Source: Haliea sp040222615 | Lineage (GTDB): Bacteria; Pseudomonadota; Gammaproteobacteria; Pseudomonadales; Halieaceae | Length of the DNA stretch: 6,848 nt | Assembly (NCBI RefSeq): GCF_040222615.1 | Contig: NZ_JAVKCQ010000041.1 | Location: forward strand, 1 to 6,848 | Direction: 5' to 3' | In this document: piece by piece, positions 1-6,830 of the stretch | How positions within the stretch are numbered: position 1 is the stretch's first letter | Layout of the letters: the number at the start of each line of letters is the position of its first letter | The notes under the pieces: generated by a model | The model's database searches: none | The model's input: only the letters and a program-made list of their open reading frames with translations | What the model was told of the DNA's origin: nothing | Translations under genes and position numbers: made by a program

Positions 1-606
1 ATCCTGTCGTTGCGGGCCTCGGGTACGGACCCGATGGCCCTGATCGATGACGCCTACGAGAGCGCCGCGAACATTCGCGGGGAAGACGCAAGTCTGTACG
101 TCAGTTCCGGCACCTCCTTCGCCGCGCCGTTCGTCGCCGGCGCCGCCTCACTGCTGTTCGCCATCAATCCGGAGCTCACCGGCCCACAGGTGCGCAACAT
201 GCTGCTCCAGTCGGCGGCGGATATCGGCGCGCCCGGCATCGACACGTTGACCGGGTTTGGGCGCCTCGACGTCGCCGCAGCGCTGGCAGCCGACCCCGAT
301 TTCTTCGTGACGGGCAACATCACCGGCATCGCCAGCCAGCGGCGCGACGGCGCGGTATTCGTCACGGTAATGGGCAGCGCCGACGCGGACCGCTTCGCCA
401 CTGCGCGAGTGGAGATCGGGCAAGGCGACGATCCCACCGGGTGGCAACCTGCGGCACCGGCTCTCACGGCACCGGTGCGTGGCGGTGAACTGGCCGCCAT
501 ACCCGCGAGCCTGCTGCGCGGCGCCGACCGCTGGACCATTCGGCTCACGGTTGAACACGACGATGGCCGCACCCGCGAAACGCGTTCTGACCTGAAACTG
601 AAGTAA
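1..606 (+). CDS. Subtilisin-like (S8) serine protease, C-terminal part only
   Basis: The reading frame is open from base 1, so the start lies left of the window; the first visible residues are ILSLRASGTDP. The catalytic Ser motif GTSFAAP is at about 109-129, with the active Ser codon at 115-117. It is followed by the usual S8 closing segment, including LTGFGRLDVAAAL. The catalytic Asp and His and the oxyanion Asn must lie outside the window. After the peptidase domain comes a tail of about 100 residues, probably beta-rich, with motifs GSADADRF, VEIGQGDDPTGW and WTIRLTVEHDDGRTRE. The whole visible part aligns with the C-terminal end of the large protease at 1673-5476 with one single-residue indel, at about half identity counted by hand. 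It is therefore a paralogue in opposite orientation. The barrel gene at 643 follows after 36 bases, suggesting co-transcription. Secretion is inferred from family and paralogue, since the N-terminus is not visible. Confidence 0.93.
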   Translation: MLSLRASGTDPMALIDDAYESAANIRGEDASLYVSSGTSFAAPFVAGAASLLFAINPELTGPQVRNMLLQSAADIGAPGIDTLTGFGRLDVAAALAADPDFFVTGNITGIASQRRDGAVFVTVMGSADADRFATARVEIGQGDDPTGWQPAAPALTAPVRGGELAAIPASLLRGADRWTIRLTVEHDDGRTRETRSDLKLK

Positions 607-630
607 CCTGACCTGGAAAGACAACAACAA

Positions 631-634
631 GAGG
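631..634 (+). promoter_or_regulatory. Shine-Dalgarno for the barrel gene
   Basis: GAGG lies 8 bases before the ATG at 643, in AAGAGGATTTACCC. It supports 643 as the start; a second in-frame ATG at 646 is one codon further and less well spaced. Confidence 0.7.
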
Positions 635-642
635 ATTTACCC

Positions 643-1626
643 ATGATGCCCCGACATACTCTCCCGCTGTTCCTGTTCGCCCTTCTGCTCACCCCCGCCA
701 GCCTCGCCATGGTGGTCGAGGTAGGGGTGATTTCCGGTCTGCCGCCCAATACGGTCGTTGAACTGGACCTCGGCCTCAATGAACCCGCCACAGCCAAGAG
801 CAACTCGGACGGCGAAGTCTCGATCACTGACGACGAAGACGATGACGATAGCACCCTGTACATCCCCTTTGGCTCGGATGGACGCTGGACCCTGCGCGAC
901 GCGCGCACCGGGACGGCGTTGGGGGATTTGAACATTCAGGGCGCCAGCATCACGGTAGCATCCCTCGGCAGCGCGACCCAAGGCATGGGCACTCTCGCGG
1001 GGCGCTGGGACGCGCGCGGTTTCCTCCATGCCTCCGCGTCCATGATCTACCTGGATGACATCAAGACCAACACCGAGAATGGCGCTGGTCTGGCCAGGGC
1101 GGATGGCTTCACCGTCCAGTCCTCCGCCGACGACGATGCACTGGGCTGGAGTGTCGGAGTGGGCTTCGCCATCAGCAACGACAAGGACTGGTTCTCCATG
1201 GGCTCTGACCAGTGGCAGTTCGGGTTGACCTATAGCCGGTATGACAAAATAGAGGGCCGATTCACCGCAAGCCAGCCCGGCGGAACGCTCGAGTCCAGCG
1301 GTAAACAGGACATTGATTCCTGGCGCGTGTCGATCGGCTACGAGTACTTTGTCGCCGACGGCTTCGGGCTCAACCTGAACCTGGGCTACGACTTTTACGA
1401 CACTGAAGACTCCGGGAAGATCGTATTCGCGGAGACGGGCCAGGTGTTAGGCTTCTTCGATGAATCCGACAGCGACGAAACCGTGAGCATCGGCGTAGGC
1501 CTGTCCTACTATTTTTGCGATACCACGGCGATACGCGCGTCCTACCGCTACAGCTTCGACAAGGTGGGCAGTTCGCAGAGCGACGAACCGTCACTCTTCG
1601 AGTTGGGGGTCATCTACACCTATTGA
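643..1626 (+). CDS. Outer-membrane beta-barrel protein with N-terminal Ig-like or acidic domain
   Basis: This is a 327-residue protein. Residues 1-22 are a Sec signal peptide: H5 follows an Arg, residues 7-21 are hydrophobic, and ASLA|MVV is the likely cut. Residues 23 to about 110 form a small soluble, beta-looking domain (VISGLPPNTVVELDL) with an acidic run DDEDDDD at 63-69. From about 118 to the end there are alternating amphipathic strands with aromatic girdles (WQFGLTYSRY, WRVSIGYEYF, FGLNLNLGYDF, VSIGVGLSYYF, AIRASYRYSF). The protein ends in FELGVIYTY; a terminal aromatic is the outer-membrane insertion signal known for BAM substrates. The length fits an 8- or 10-stranded OmpA/OmpW-size barrel, but I recognise no specific family. 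It sits 36 bases after the truncated S8 protease, probably in one operon, and ends 46 bases from the stop of the convergent protease. A role as anchor, export partner or target of the proteases is inference. Confidence 0.85.
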   Translation: MMPRHTLPLFLFALLLTPASLAMVVEVGVISGLPPNTVVELDLGLNEPATAKSNSDGEVSITDDEDDDDSTLYIPFGSDGRWTLRDARTGTALGDLNIQGASITVASLGSATQGMGTLAGRWDARGFLHASASMIYLDDIKTNTENGAGLARADGFTVQSSADDDALGWSVGVGFAISNDKDWFSMGSDQWQFGLTYSRYDKIEGRFTASQPGGTLESSGKQDIDSWRVSIGYEYFVADGFGLNLNLGYDFYDTEDSGKIVFAETGQVLGFFDESDSDETVSIGVGLSYYFCDTTAIRASYRYSFDKVGSSQSDEPSLFELGVIYTY

Positions 1627-1685
1627 CAAGGGGCGGGGCGCAGAGAGACACCCGGCGCCGGCGGCCCGTACGTTACTTCAACGTA
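1627..1685. other. Convergent intergenic gap, no clear terminator
   Basis: The gap between the two convergent stop codons is 46 bases (1627-1672). It holds a 10-base perfect palindrome CCGGCGCCGG at 1652-1661. A small hairpin with a 6-base stem, TACGTT (1669-1674) and AACGTA (1680-1685), spans the stop codon of the minus-strand gene. Neither is followed by a T-run on either strand, so I do not call an intrinsic terminator. Confidence 0.35.
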
Positions 1686-4600
1686 AGTTGATAGCGATGC
1701 TCTCGCGTGCGGCCGTTCTCGTGGCTCGCGTCCAGGCGAATCGTCCACTGCCCGGCGCCGGCCAGGTCGACCGCCGGCACCTGTGCCAGTTCTCCCTCCG
1801 TGACGGGACGCTGCAGGGTGGCGACGCGCCGCCATTCTGTCGGCGCAAGCCCCTCCCCGATGTAGACGGTCGCGCCTGCATAGCGCTCGGCATCCGCGCT
1901 GCCCAACACCTGCACAAGTACGTTATCAGCAACCTGTTTGACCGCCACACCAGAGATGCGCGCGATAACGTAAAACTCGGGTGAGCTTTCCAGTGCCGCA
2001 CGCGCGTTCAACAGACCGTAGCCGGTGAGTGGGTCATACCCGGGGGCCTCGATATCCTCTGCCGATTGTTGCAGCATACGTGTCAACTGCCTGGCATCCA
2101 GGGCCGGCTGTGCCTGCAAGAGAAGCGAGGCCACGCCACTGACGAAAGGCGCGGCGAACGAGGTGCCGGAGGCGTGATAGAGCAGCCTGTCCTGGCCTAC
2201 GATGTAACTCTCGCGTGCATACCGCGGGTCGATGAAAAATGCCGGGTCGGTATAGCGCGCCCGCAGTGAAAGTATTTCCGAACCAGGAGCGGCAATATCT
2301 ACCGCGCTACCCCAGTTCGAATAGGGTGCGCGCCTGCCCTCGACATCAACCGCGGCCACGGTAAGCGCCTCCGCTATCCCGGCCGGCCAGAAACCCGCTG
2401 TATCCACGCCCGCATTGCCCGACGCTACCACCACCAGCACGCCCTTGCGCGCGGCGTACTCCAGTGCGATCTGCTCCGCCGGGGAATAAACCGGGCCGCC
2501 GAGGCTGACATTCACCACCGATGCGCCGTTGTTGACGGCGTACACGACGGCGGCGGCGACATCTATGCTACTGCCGGCCCCTAGGTAATTGGCCACCTTG
2601 AGCGGCATGATACGCGCTGTGGGATTCACCCCGGCGATGCCAACGCCGTTGTCGACAGCCGCCCCGATTATGCCGGCGACGATCGTGCCGTGCCCGTTCG
2701 TATCGGACGTGTCGGCGCTGTCGCTGAGAAAATTCCAGCCATGTACATCGTCGACGAACCCATTACCGTCATCGTCGACACCATTGCCGGGTATCTCCCC
2801 CGCATTGCTCCAGAGGCTGTTGCGTAGCTCGGGGTGCTCGGAGTCGACGCCGCTGTCGATGACCGCTACGATCACCGGATCGGCCTCGCCGGCGCCACTA
2901 GCGCGGCCGGTTGCCTGTATCGCCCGCAGCCCCCAGGTGTCCGGCAAGCCGGCTCTGATGGTGCCCATCGAGGACAGGTAGGGATCATTCGGCTGCGCAA
3001 GCGTCTGAATGGTGCGCAGCACCCCGCTGCAACCCAGAGGCGCGCGCCAGCCCCCCTCGTCTGCGGTGCTGTCGTCCTCACAGGGATTCGCGGCCGGTTG
3101 CGGGTTCGTCAGCTGGTCGCAACCGCCCGAGGAACAGTCACTGGTATACCAGTCCATCACGGGCGACCCCTGGCAGCTGGGCGGTGGCGTGCCTGCACCT
3201 TCTCCGTCGCTGGCGTCGGGAAACAGTGCGTCCTGCAAATCGTCGATGCAGATAGCGTCGCCGATGGCGGGCGACTGGTAGGGGTCGACCGGCGTATACT
3301 GTGGCGTGCTTTCTTCCTCCACCGCACACTGCAGCTCGCACTCTTCAAGGTCGGCCTTGCGCAACTCATACGCTACCTCGAAGCGTCGCCACTGCTCCCG
3401 AGCAACCCCGGTGCTATCGAAGGCCCAGTCGGTATCCCGATATTTAATCATATAAGCGGCCATCCAACTGCTGTATTGCTCAAGAATCCAGTCGTTTATG
3501 CGTCGCGCATGCTCGAGGCATTGCTCACACGTCGTAGTGACATACAGCAGCATGGTCAGGTCGGCAGACGGATCCGAGCCGTCGTAAACGTGTCCCATTG
3601 CCTCGGGAAGTACACCCACTGGCAGGCTCGTCCTGAGGCGGCATTTTGTCGCCACGCAGTGCCGCCACTCGACGCGTACCAGCAGCGCCTTTTCTTCAAG
3701 CGCAGTGAGCTCTTCGGACCGGTGGCGAATTTTTACCTCCAACTCATCCAACTGGGCATCGATGCTGCGCACTTTTTCGAGGATCTGCCGCAAGGAGCGG
3801 TTAACCTGCGCCCGCCGCCTACTACTGAGATCGAGCTCCAACGCTGCTGCAAGTGTGTGACGCCGGCTGAGGTACCACCCCAAGTGACTGAAAAGCCTGT
3901 ATTTTTCCAGATAAAGTGATTCGATTTCGGCATTTTTGGCTTTCCATCGCTCGACCATCTCGCGGTAGCGATACCAGTAGTCGTTGCACGGCTCACAACG
4001 ATTGAACTCGTCGGCCCAACGCCGCTCAAGCTCCTCACTAGTCAACGGCTTTTCGGTCTCCACCCCTGTGACGTGTGTCGACTCTGGAGGGGCTTCATTC
4101 ACCGGAGTTTCGATAAGCGGTGTTAACTTTATCTCCGCTGGCGGGTCTGGCGGCGGATCGTCACAGCGGGGCAGGCACTCACGCAGAGCATTGTTCGCTT
4201 CTTCCAACCGGTCGAGCAGGGCGTTCCAGCGCGACAGGCCATCGCTGCTAAACCCGTTGGCGAGCATTTCACCGACAATCGTATTCATATCCCGTGCGAT
4301 GGTATTGCGGGCCTCCGCCTGCGGTGCACACGCTGTGCAGTTCTGTGTCGCAATGCGCACATAGGGCGGCAGGGCCGCCTGCCCACTCTCCGGAACAGGT
4401 TCGGGCGCCGTCGTCGGCGCGGCCTGGCCGTCCTTGAGCCTGCAGGATTCCTCGCAGTCCCGGACTGCCTGTTGCAGCCCCAGCAACTCCCCCAGCAGTG
4501 CGTCGAGCTCTTCCTCGGCGGTCCCGATGGCGCGGGTTTCCCGTTCGTAGGTCGCTTCCAGGTCCCAGAGGTGCTCCTCCATCGCGTTGGCTACGGCCTC

Positions 4601-5476
4601 CCAGTCACCCGTCTGCGCTTTGCGGCGGTGTGCGTGAATCGCGCGCAGGCGGTAGCTGATGGCTTTGCTCGTGACTCCCCTGCTCTGCGTGAGCTTGGCG
4701 ATGGCTCGCTGTTTGGCGTTGATTTTCGCAGTGTGATCGTTGTGCGCGTTCACCTGGGGTCGGCACTGTACGCAGAGCGTCGTGATGGGCCTCACAGGCG
4801 GTGGCAGCACCAGCGGCGGCGGTTCGATCATGTCGGGAAACTTTTCGTCCGCCGACAGATCGGTCAGGTCCGCCGGATCCTCCCCCAGTATTCCGGGATC
4901 ATCGAAGACCTCAGCGAGACTCGCGTCTAGGTCGAGTTCGTCGATCCAGTGCGGCGATTCCGAGGGGTCATCGGGATAGGGCTGCCAGTCTTCGTACTCC
5001 TCCTCGTTCTCGGCGGTGCAGCACACACAATTGCCCTTTGCCAGGTATATGTAGAACGCCTGCACGTAGCCCTCGCGCATACCGTAACGAGCCTCGAACT
5101 CGAGATCCGCGCTCCAAACAGCGCTTAAAGCCTTGATATTGCGCAGCGCGGCGGTCTTCTTCGGGTCACTGTTCGGTACGTAGTACACGGTGATCGATGG
5201 AACGGCGGGGCTGTCCTCCAGGCACATCTCACAGTCCGGCAGCTCGTCGTACAGGTGCATCAGGCGCTCTGGCACACCCATGCTGTGCGCTGTCGCCTTC
5301 ATCTGCGCCTTTATCTCCGCCGCCCTGGCCTTATCCTCACGCTCCCAGTCACTGCAGTACTCCCCGGCCGCCCCGGTCGCGTGAGATGCCTGCAGCAGGC
5401 TGAACACGCAGGCAAGCAGCGCGAGGAGCGCCCGGCGGGAAACACGTGAAGGAGCGCGAGGGTTAAAGAATGACAT
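1673..5476 (-). CDS. Large secreted S8 protease with N-terminal cysteine-pair helical array
   Basis: This is a 1267-residue protein. Residues 1-33 are a signal peptide (SRR at 13-15, hydrophobic 16-28, likely cut after A33 in ASHA). Residues 34 to about 725 carry helical, charged segments bracketed by cysteine pairs: C82/C85 with C150/C152/C153, C235/C238 with C341/C345, C380/C383 with C434/C438, C494/C497 with C607/C612, and C650/C653 with C713/C717. Residues 730-820 form a Gly/Pro/Cys linker. The peptidase spans about 830-1162, with D874 (VIDSGVD), H929 (NGHGT), oxyanion N1021 (ASGNAG) and S1106 (GTSFAAP), so it should be active. A DDDGNGFVDD loop at 901-910 is typical of bacterial S8 proteins. 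Residues 1163-1267 are a tail shared with the truncated protease at 1-606. No inhibitor_I9 propeptide is evident; the array may take that role (inference). The ATG at 5476 is needed for the signal peptide but has no convincing Shine-Dalgarno. The array's function is unknown to me. Confidence 0.95.
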   Translation of the reverse strand: MSFFNPRAPSRVSRRALLALLACVFSLLQASHATGAAGEYCSDWEREDKARAAEIKAQMKATAHSMGVPERLMHLYDELPDCEMCLEDSPAVPSITVYYVPNSDPKKTAALRNIKALSAVWSADLEFEARYGMREGYVQAFYIYLAKGNCVCCTAENEEEYEDWQPYPDDPSESPHWIDELDLDASLAEVFDDPGILGEDPADLTDLSADEKFPDMIEPPPLVLPPPVRPITTLCVQCRPQVNAHNDHTAKINAKQRAIAKLTQSRGVTSKAISYRLRAIHAHRRKAQTGDWEAVANAMEEHLWDLEATYERETRAIGTAEEELDALLGELLGLQQAVRDCEESCRLKDGQAAPTTAPEPVPESGQAALPPYVRIATQNCTACAPQAEARNTIARDMNTIVGEMLANGFSSDGLSRWNALLDRLEEANNALRECLPRCDDPPPDPPAEIKLTPLIETPVNEAPPESTHVTGVETEKPLTSEELERRWADEFNRCEPCNDYWYRYREMVERWKAKNAEIESLYLEKYRLFSHLGWYLSRRHTLAAALELDLSSRRRAQVNRSLRQILEKVRSIDAQLDELEVKIRHRSEELTALEEKALLVRVEWRHCVATKCRLRTSLPVGVLPEAMGHVYDGSDPSADLTMLLYVTTTCEQCLEHARRINDWILEQYSSWMAAYMIKYRDTDWAFDSTGVAREQWRRFEVAYELRKADLEECELQCAVEEESTPQYTPVDPYQSPAIGDAICIDDLQDALFPDASDGEGAGTPPPSCQGSPVMDWYTSDCSSGGCDQLTNPQPAANPCEDDSTADEGGWRAPLGCSGVLRTIQTLAQPNDPYLSSMGTIRAGLPDTWGLRAIQATGRASGAGEADPVIVAVIDSGVDSEHPELRNSLWSNAGEIPGNGVDDDGNGFVDDVHGWNFLSDSADTSDTNGHGTIVAGIIGAAVDNGVGIAGVNPTARIMPLKVANYLGAGSSIDVAAAVVYAVNNGASVVNVSLGGPVYSPAEQIALEYAARKGVLVVVASGNAGVDTAGFWPAGIAEALTVAAVDVEGRRAPYSNWGSAVDIAAPGSEILSLRARYTDPAFFIDPRYARESYIVGQDRLLYHASGTSFAAPFVSGVASLLLQAQPALDARQLTRMLQQSAEDIEAPGYDPLTGYGLLNARAALESSPEFYVIARISGVAVKQVADNVLVQVLGSADAERYAGATVYIGEGLAPTEWRRVATLQRPVTEGELAQVPAVDLAGAGQWTIRLDASHENGRTREHRYQLTLK
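1676..1990 (-). other. C-terminal tail domain shared by both proteases
   Basis: These are residues 1163-1267 of the large protease, starting after the peptidase fold at about ARAALE. Motifs LGSADAERYAGATVYIG, GEGLAPTEW, GELAQVPA, QWTIRLDASHENGRTRE and terminal LTLK match position by position with the tail encoded at about 295-603 on the other strand, apart from one single-residue gap. Its predicted strand-rich pattern and placement after an S8 domain suggest a P-domain-like or Ig-like stabilising or sorting module. The family assignment is not certain. Confidence 0.6.
3326..5233 (-). repeat. Degenerate cysteine-bracketed helical modules (protein-level repeat)
   Basis: Five modules run from residue 82 to 717 of the large protease: bases 5233-5018, 4774-4442, 4339-4163, 3997-3641 and 3529-3326. 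The opening pairs are CEMC, CVQC, CTAC, CEPC and CEQC. The closing groups are CVCC, CEESC, CLPRC, CVATKC and CELQC. The four later modules contain long Glu/Lys/Arg/Leu/Ala-rich stretches that read as antiparallel helical hairpins. Pro-rich linkers (around 218-232, 353-371 and 439-465) separate some of them. The inner spacings are about 64, 102, 50, 109 and 59 residues, so the repeat is in the brackets rather than the length. No DNA-level repetition is obvious. Confidence 0.7.
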
Positions 5477-5862
5477 GCTGGGAATGCTTGCGGGACATGT
5501 CGACGGCCTAAGTCAGACTAGGCTGCCACGCAAACTGCAAGGAACCAGGTCGACACAGATGATGCGAAGTTGGTAGAGGTTGGTCACGCAATAGCTCCTT
5601 CTGCTGGCACTGATTGCTTCTGTCGCTGCGTATCGGGTCCAGGAACGGGCTGCGCATTGGGACAGGGCAACTCGCATTCCGAGCTAGCACAACCTAGTGT
5701 TCAATGGAGTTTAGTACATTTAGCGCATCCCGCAGGTATAGGACATATTTCTGCCGCTTGCAAACCTGGGAGGATCATATAGGCAGATCAAGATAGAGAG
5801 CGAGTGTTGATTGCAACAAACATCAGCTCACCAACATTGTTCGTAAATCAGGAATTTCCCAC
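5477..5862. other. Intergenic region between divergent genes
   Basis: About 390 bases contain no convincing gene. The part next to the protease start holds an imperfect hairpin, GCCTA (5506-5510) with TAGGC (5519-5523), and two GTCGAC hexamers at 5499-5504 and 5549-5554. From about 5690 to 5880 the sequence is clearly richer in A/T than the flanking protease genes and may hold a promoter for the rightward gene, but I find no -35/-10 pair with good spacing on either strand. Short open frames here have no recognisable product. The expected toxin body upstream of higA would fall here, but no frame gives one. Confidence 0.5.
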
Positions 5863-5970
5863 CCTCGCGCATACTCTATTCGCACACTGCTTTGCGCCCC
5901 CCCCCCCCCCGTTTTCCGCTGGAGTGGCGGGCAGTCACAAGATGTGCAGATATCGGATTACCACAGATAG
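5863..5970 (+). pseudogene. Remnant of HigB/GraT-like toxin, C-terminal end
   Basis: In the frame ending at the TAG at 5968-5970, bases 5911-5967 read VFRWSGGQSQDVQISDYHR. This matches the usual end of HigB/GraT-family RelE-superfamily toxins (pattern xFxWxxGxAxDVEIVDYH). The stop is 11 bases before the ATG of the HigA-like gene, the normal higB-higA order and spacing. Further up the same frame, PRAYSIR at 5863-5883 resembles the conserved YSIRxN stretch of the family. The roughly 8 residues expected between it and FRW are replaced by TLLCAPPPPV over the C-run. No toxin N-terminus or start codon is found; an intact toxin is about 90 residues. The last 19 codons are well supported, while the extension above the C-run is tentative. 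A toxic mRNase product cannot be made from this. Confidence 0.6.
5897..5910 (+). repeat. Homopolymer run of 14 C
   Basis: Fourteen consecutive Cs follow TTTGCG and precede GTTTTCCGCTGG. The tract lies inside or at the broken edge of the toxin remnant, 71 bases before the HigA-like start. Such tracts can vary in length by slippage, but they are also a common sequencing or assembly error. Confidence 0.95.
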
Positions 5971-5973
5971 AGG
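5969..5973 (+). promoter_or_regulatory. Shine-Dalgarno for the HigA-transposase fusion
   Basis: AGAGG ends 8 bases before the ATG at 5982 and overlaps the toxin stop codon, as in intact higBA operons. It fixes the start at 5982 rather than the upstream in-frame TTG at 5892, whose extension would translate the C-run as prolines and has no family match. Confidence 0.75.
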
Positions 5974-5981
5974 TATTGGAA

Positions 5982-6830
5982 ATGAACAAGCAACCCAAAA
6001 ACCCGTTCCATCCCGGCGAGATGCTTATCGAGGAATTCCTTGAACCTCAGGGCATGACTCAGGCTGAGTTTGCCAGGAAAATTGGGTGGACCAAAGCACG
6101 ACTCAATGAGCTTGTCCGCGGGAAACGTGGTACCACGGCAGAGGCTGCTTTAGACCTCGCTGACGCTTTGGGGACATCGTCAAAACTCTGGATGAACCTC
6201 CAGGCATTACCCGGGCGAGACAACGTCCGACTCATCGTCATGGACATGTCGGAAACCTACCGCGCAATTGCCCGACGATACTTCCCCAATGCGAAGATCG
6301 TGGCTGACCGCTTCCACGTGATTCGTCTGGTGAATCAGCACTTCCTGAAGGCCTGGCAGGAGCACGACCCCGAGGGCCGCAAGAACCGCGGCTTGATTAG
6401 CCTGATGCGCCGCCATGAATGGCGCCTGTCACCAGAGCAGCGCGATAACCTCGGCAACTACCTGAGTGCGTTCCCGGTGCTCAACGCCCTGTACCAGGCC
6501 AAGCAGCGGCTAAACCGGCTGCTGCTCCTGAAAACCTTGACCAGAAAACGGGCCGAAAGAGCACTGCCCAAGCTACTCACACTGATCAAGCAGCTCCACG
6601 CCAGTCCGCTTCACCGGCTGGCGAGGACCCTCACATCCTGGCTCGAGCCCGTTACCGCCATGTGGCGATTCTCGAAGAGTAATGGGGTGACCGAGGGCTT
6701 CCACAACAAAATGGAGATGATGACCAGGAGGGCTTATGGGTTCAGGAATTTTGAGACTTATCGACTGAGAGTCTTAACCCATTGTGGGTGGGCGGTGCGG
6801 CGTTCCGCTGGCATTATCAACCGGGTTTAG
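5982..6830 (+). CDS. Chimeric protein: HigA-type XRE antitoxin head fused to ISL3 transposase C-terminal part
   Basis: This is a 282-residue open frame. Residues 1 to about 74 are a HigA-family antitoxin: HPGEMLIEEFLEPQGMTQAEF, the helix-turn-helix at about 26-50 (TQAEFARKIG, TKARLNELVRGKRG), then ALGTSSKLWMNLQ. HigA proteins normally run on for 20-30 more residues. From about 76 (LPGRDNVRLIVMDMSETYR) to the end it is ISL3-family DDE transposase, with D88 (VMDMS), D109 (VADRFHV) and E238 (SNGVTEGFHNKMEMM). The ISL3 zinc finger, its own HTH and the early IDE segment carrying the first catalytic Asp are absent, so transposition activity is not expected. An operator-binding head with a new C-terminus is possible; expression is unknown. 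The C-terminus HCGWAVRRSAGIINRV seems to carry a few extra residues compared with what I recall of the family. Base composition is less GC-rich than the protease genes. It is either a deletion junction that stayed in frame or a retained fusion. Confidence 0.8.
   Translation: MNKQPKNPFHPGEMLIEEFLEPQGMTQAEFARKIGWTKARLNELVRGKRGTTAEAALDLADALGTSSKLWMNLQALPGRDNVRLIVMDMSETYRAIARRYFPNAKIVADRFHVIRLVNQHFLKAWQEHDPEGRKNRGLISLMRRHEWRLSPEQRDNLGNYLSAFPVLNALYQAKQRLNRLLLLKTLTRKRAERALPKLLTLIKQLHASPLHRLARTLTSWLEPVTAMWRFSKSNGVTEGFHNKMEMMTRRAYGFRNFETYRLRVLTHCGWAVRRSAGIINRV

Noticed and set aside
54..935. 293-codon open frame on the - strand
   Set aside because: It crosses the end of the S8 protease and the start of the barrel gene on the opposite strand, is Ser/Arg-rich, and has no recognisable domain.
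1652..1661. Intrinsic terminator at the CCGGCGCCGG palindrome
   Set aside because: It has no loop as a hairpin and no T-run follows on either strand.
2834..3919. 361-codon open frame on the + strand opposite the protease
   Set aside because: It is antisense to a strongly supported coding region, low in family-like motifs and explained by GC-rich codon bias.
3326..5233. Multiheme c-type cytochrome from the repeated CxxC motifs
   Set aside because: None of CEMC, CVQC, CTAC, CEPC or CEQC is followed by His, so there is no CxxCH heme attachment site.
5408..5476. Lipoprotein signal (LLAC ending at C23) for the large protease
   Set aside because: C23 is in the middle of the hydrophobic stretch, the -2 residue is Leu-rich rather than a good lipobox, and a better signal peptidase I site follows at A33.
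5704..5796. Short gene from ATG 5704 as the toxin N-terminus
   Set aside because: It is in the same frame as the toxin tail and about the right distance, but it stops at 5794-5796 and its sequence shows no HigB resemblance.
5892..5981. N-terminal extension of the HigA fusion from TTG at 5892
   Set aside because: It would translate the C-run and has no family match; the ATG at 5982 has a well-spaced Shine-Dalgarno and begins exactly at the usual HigA start.
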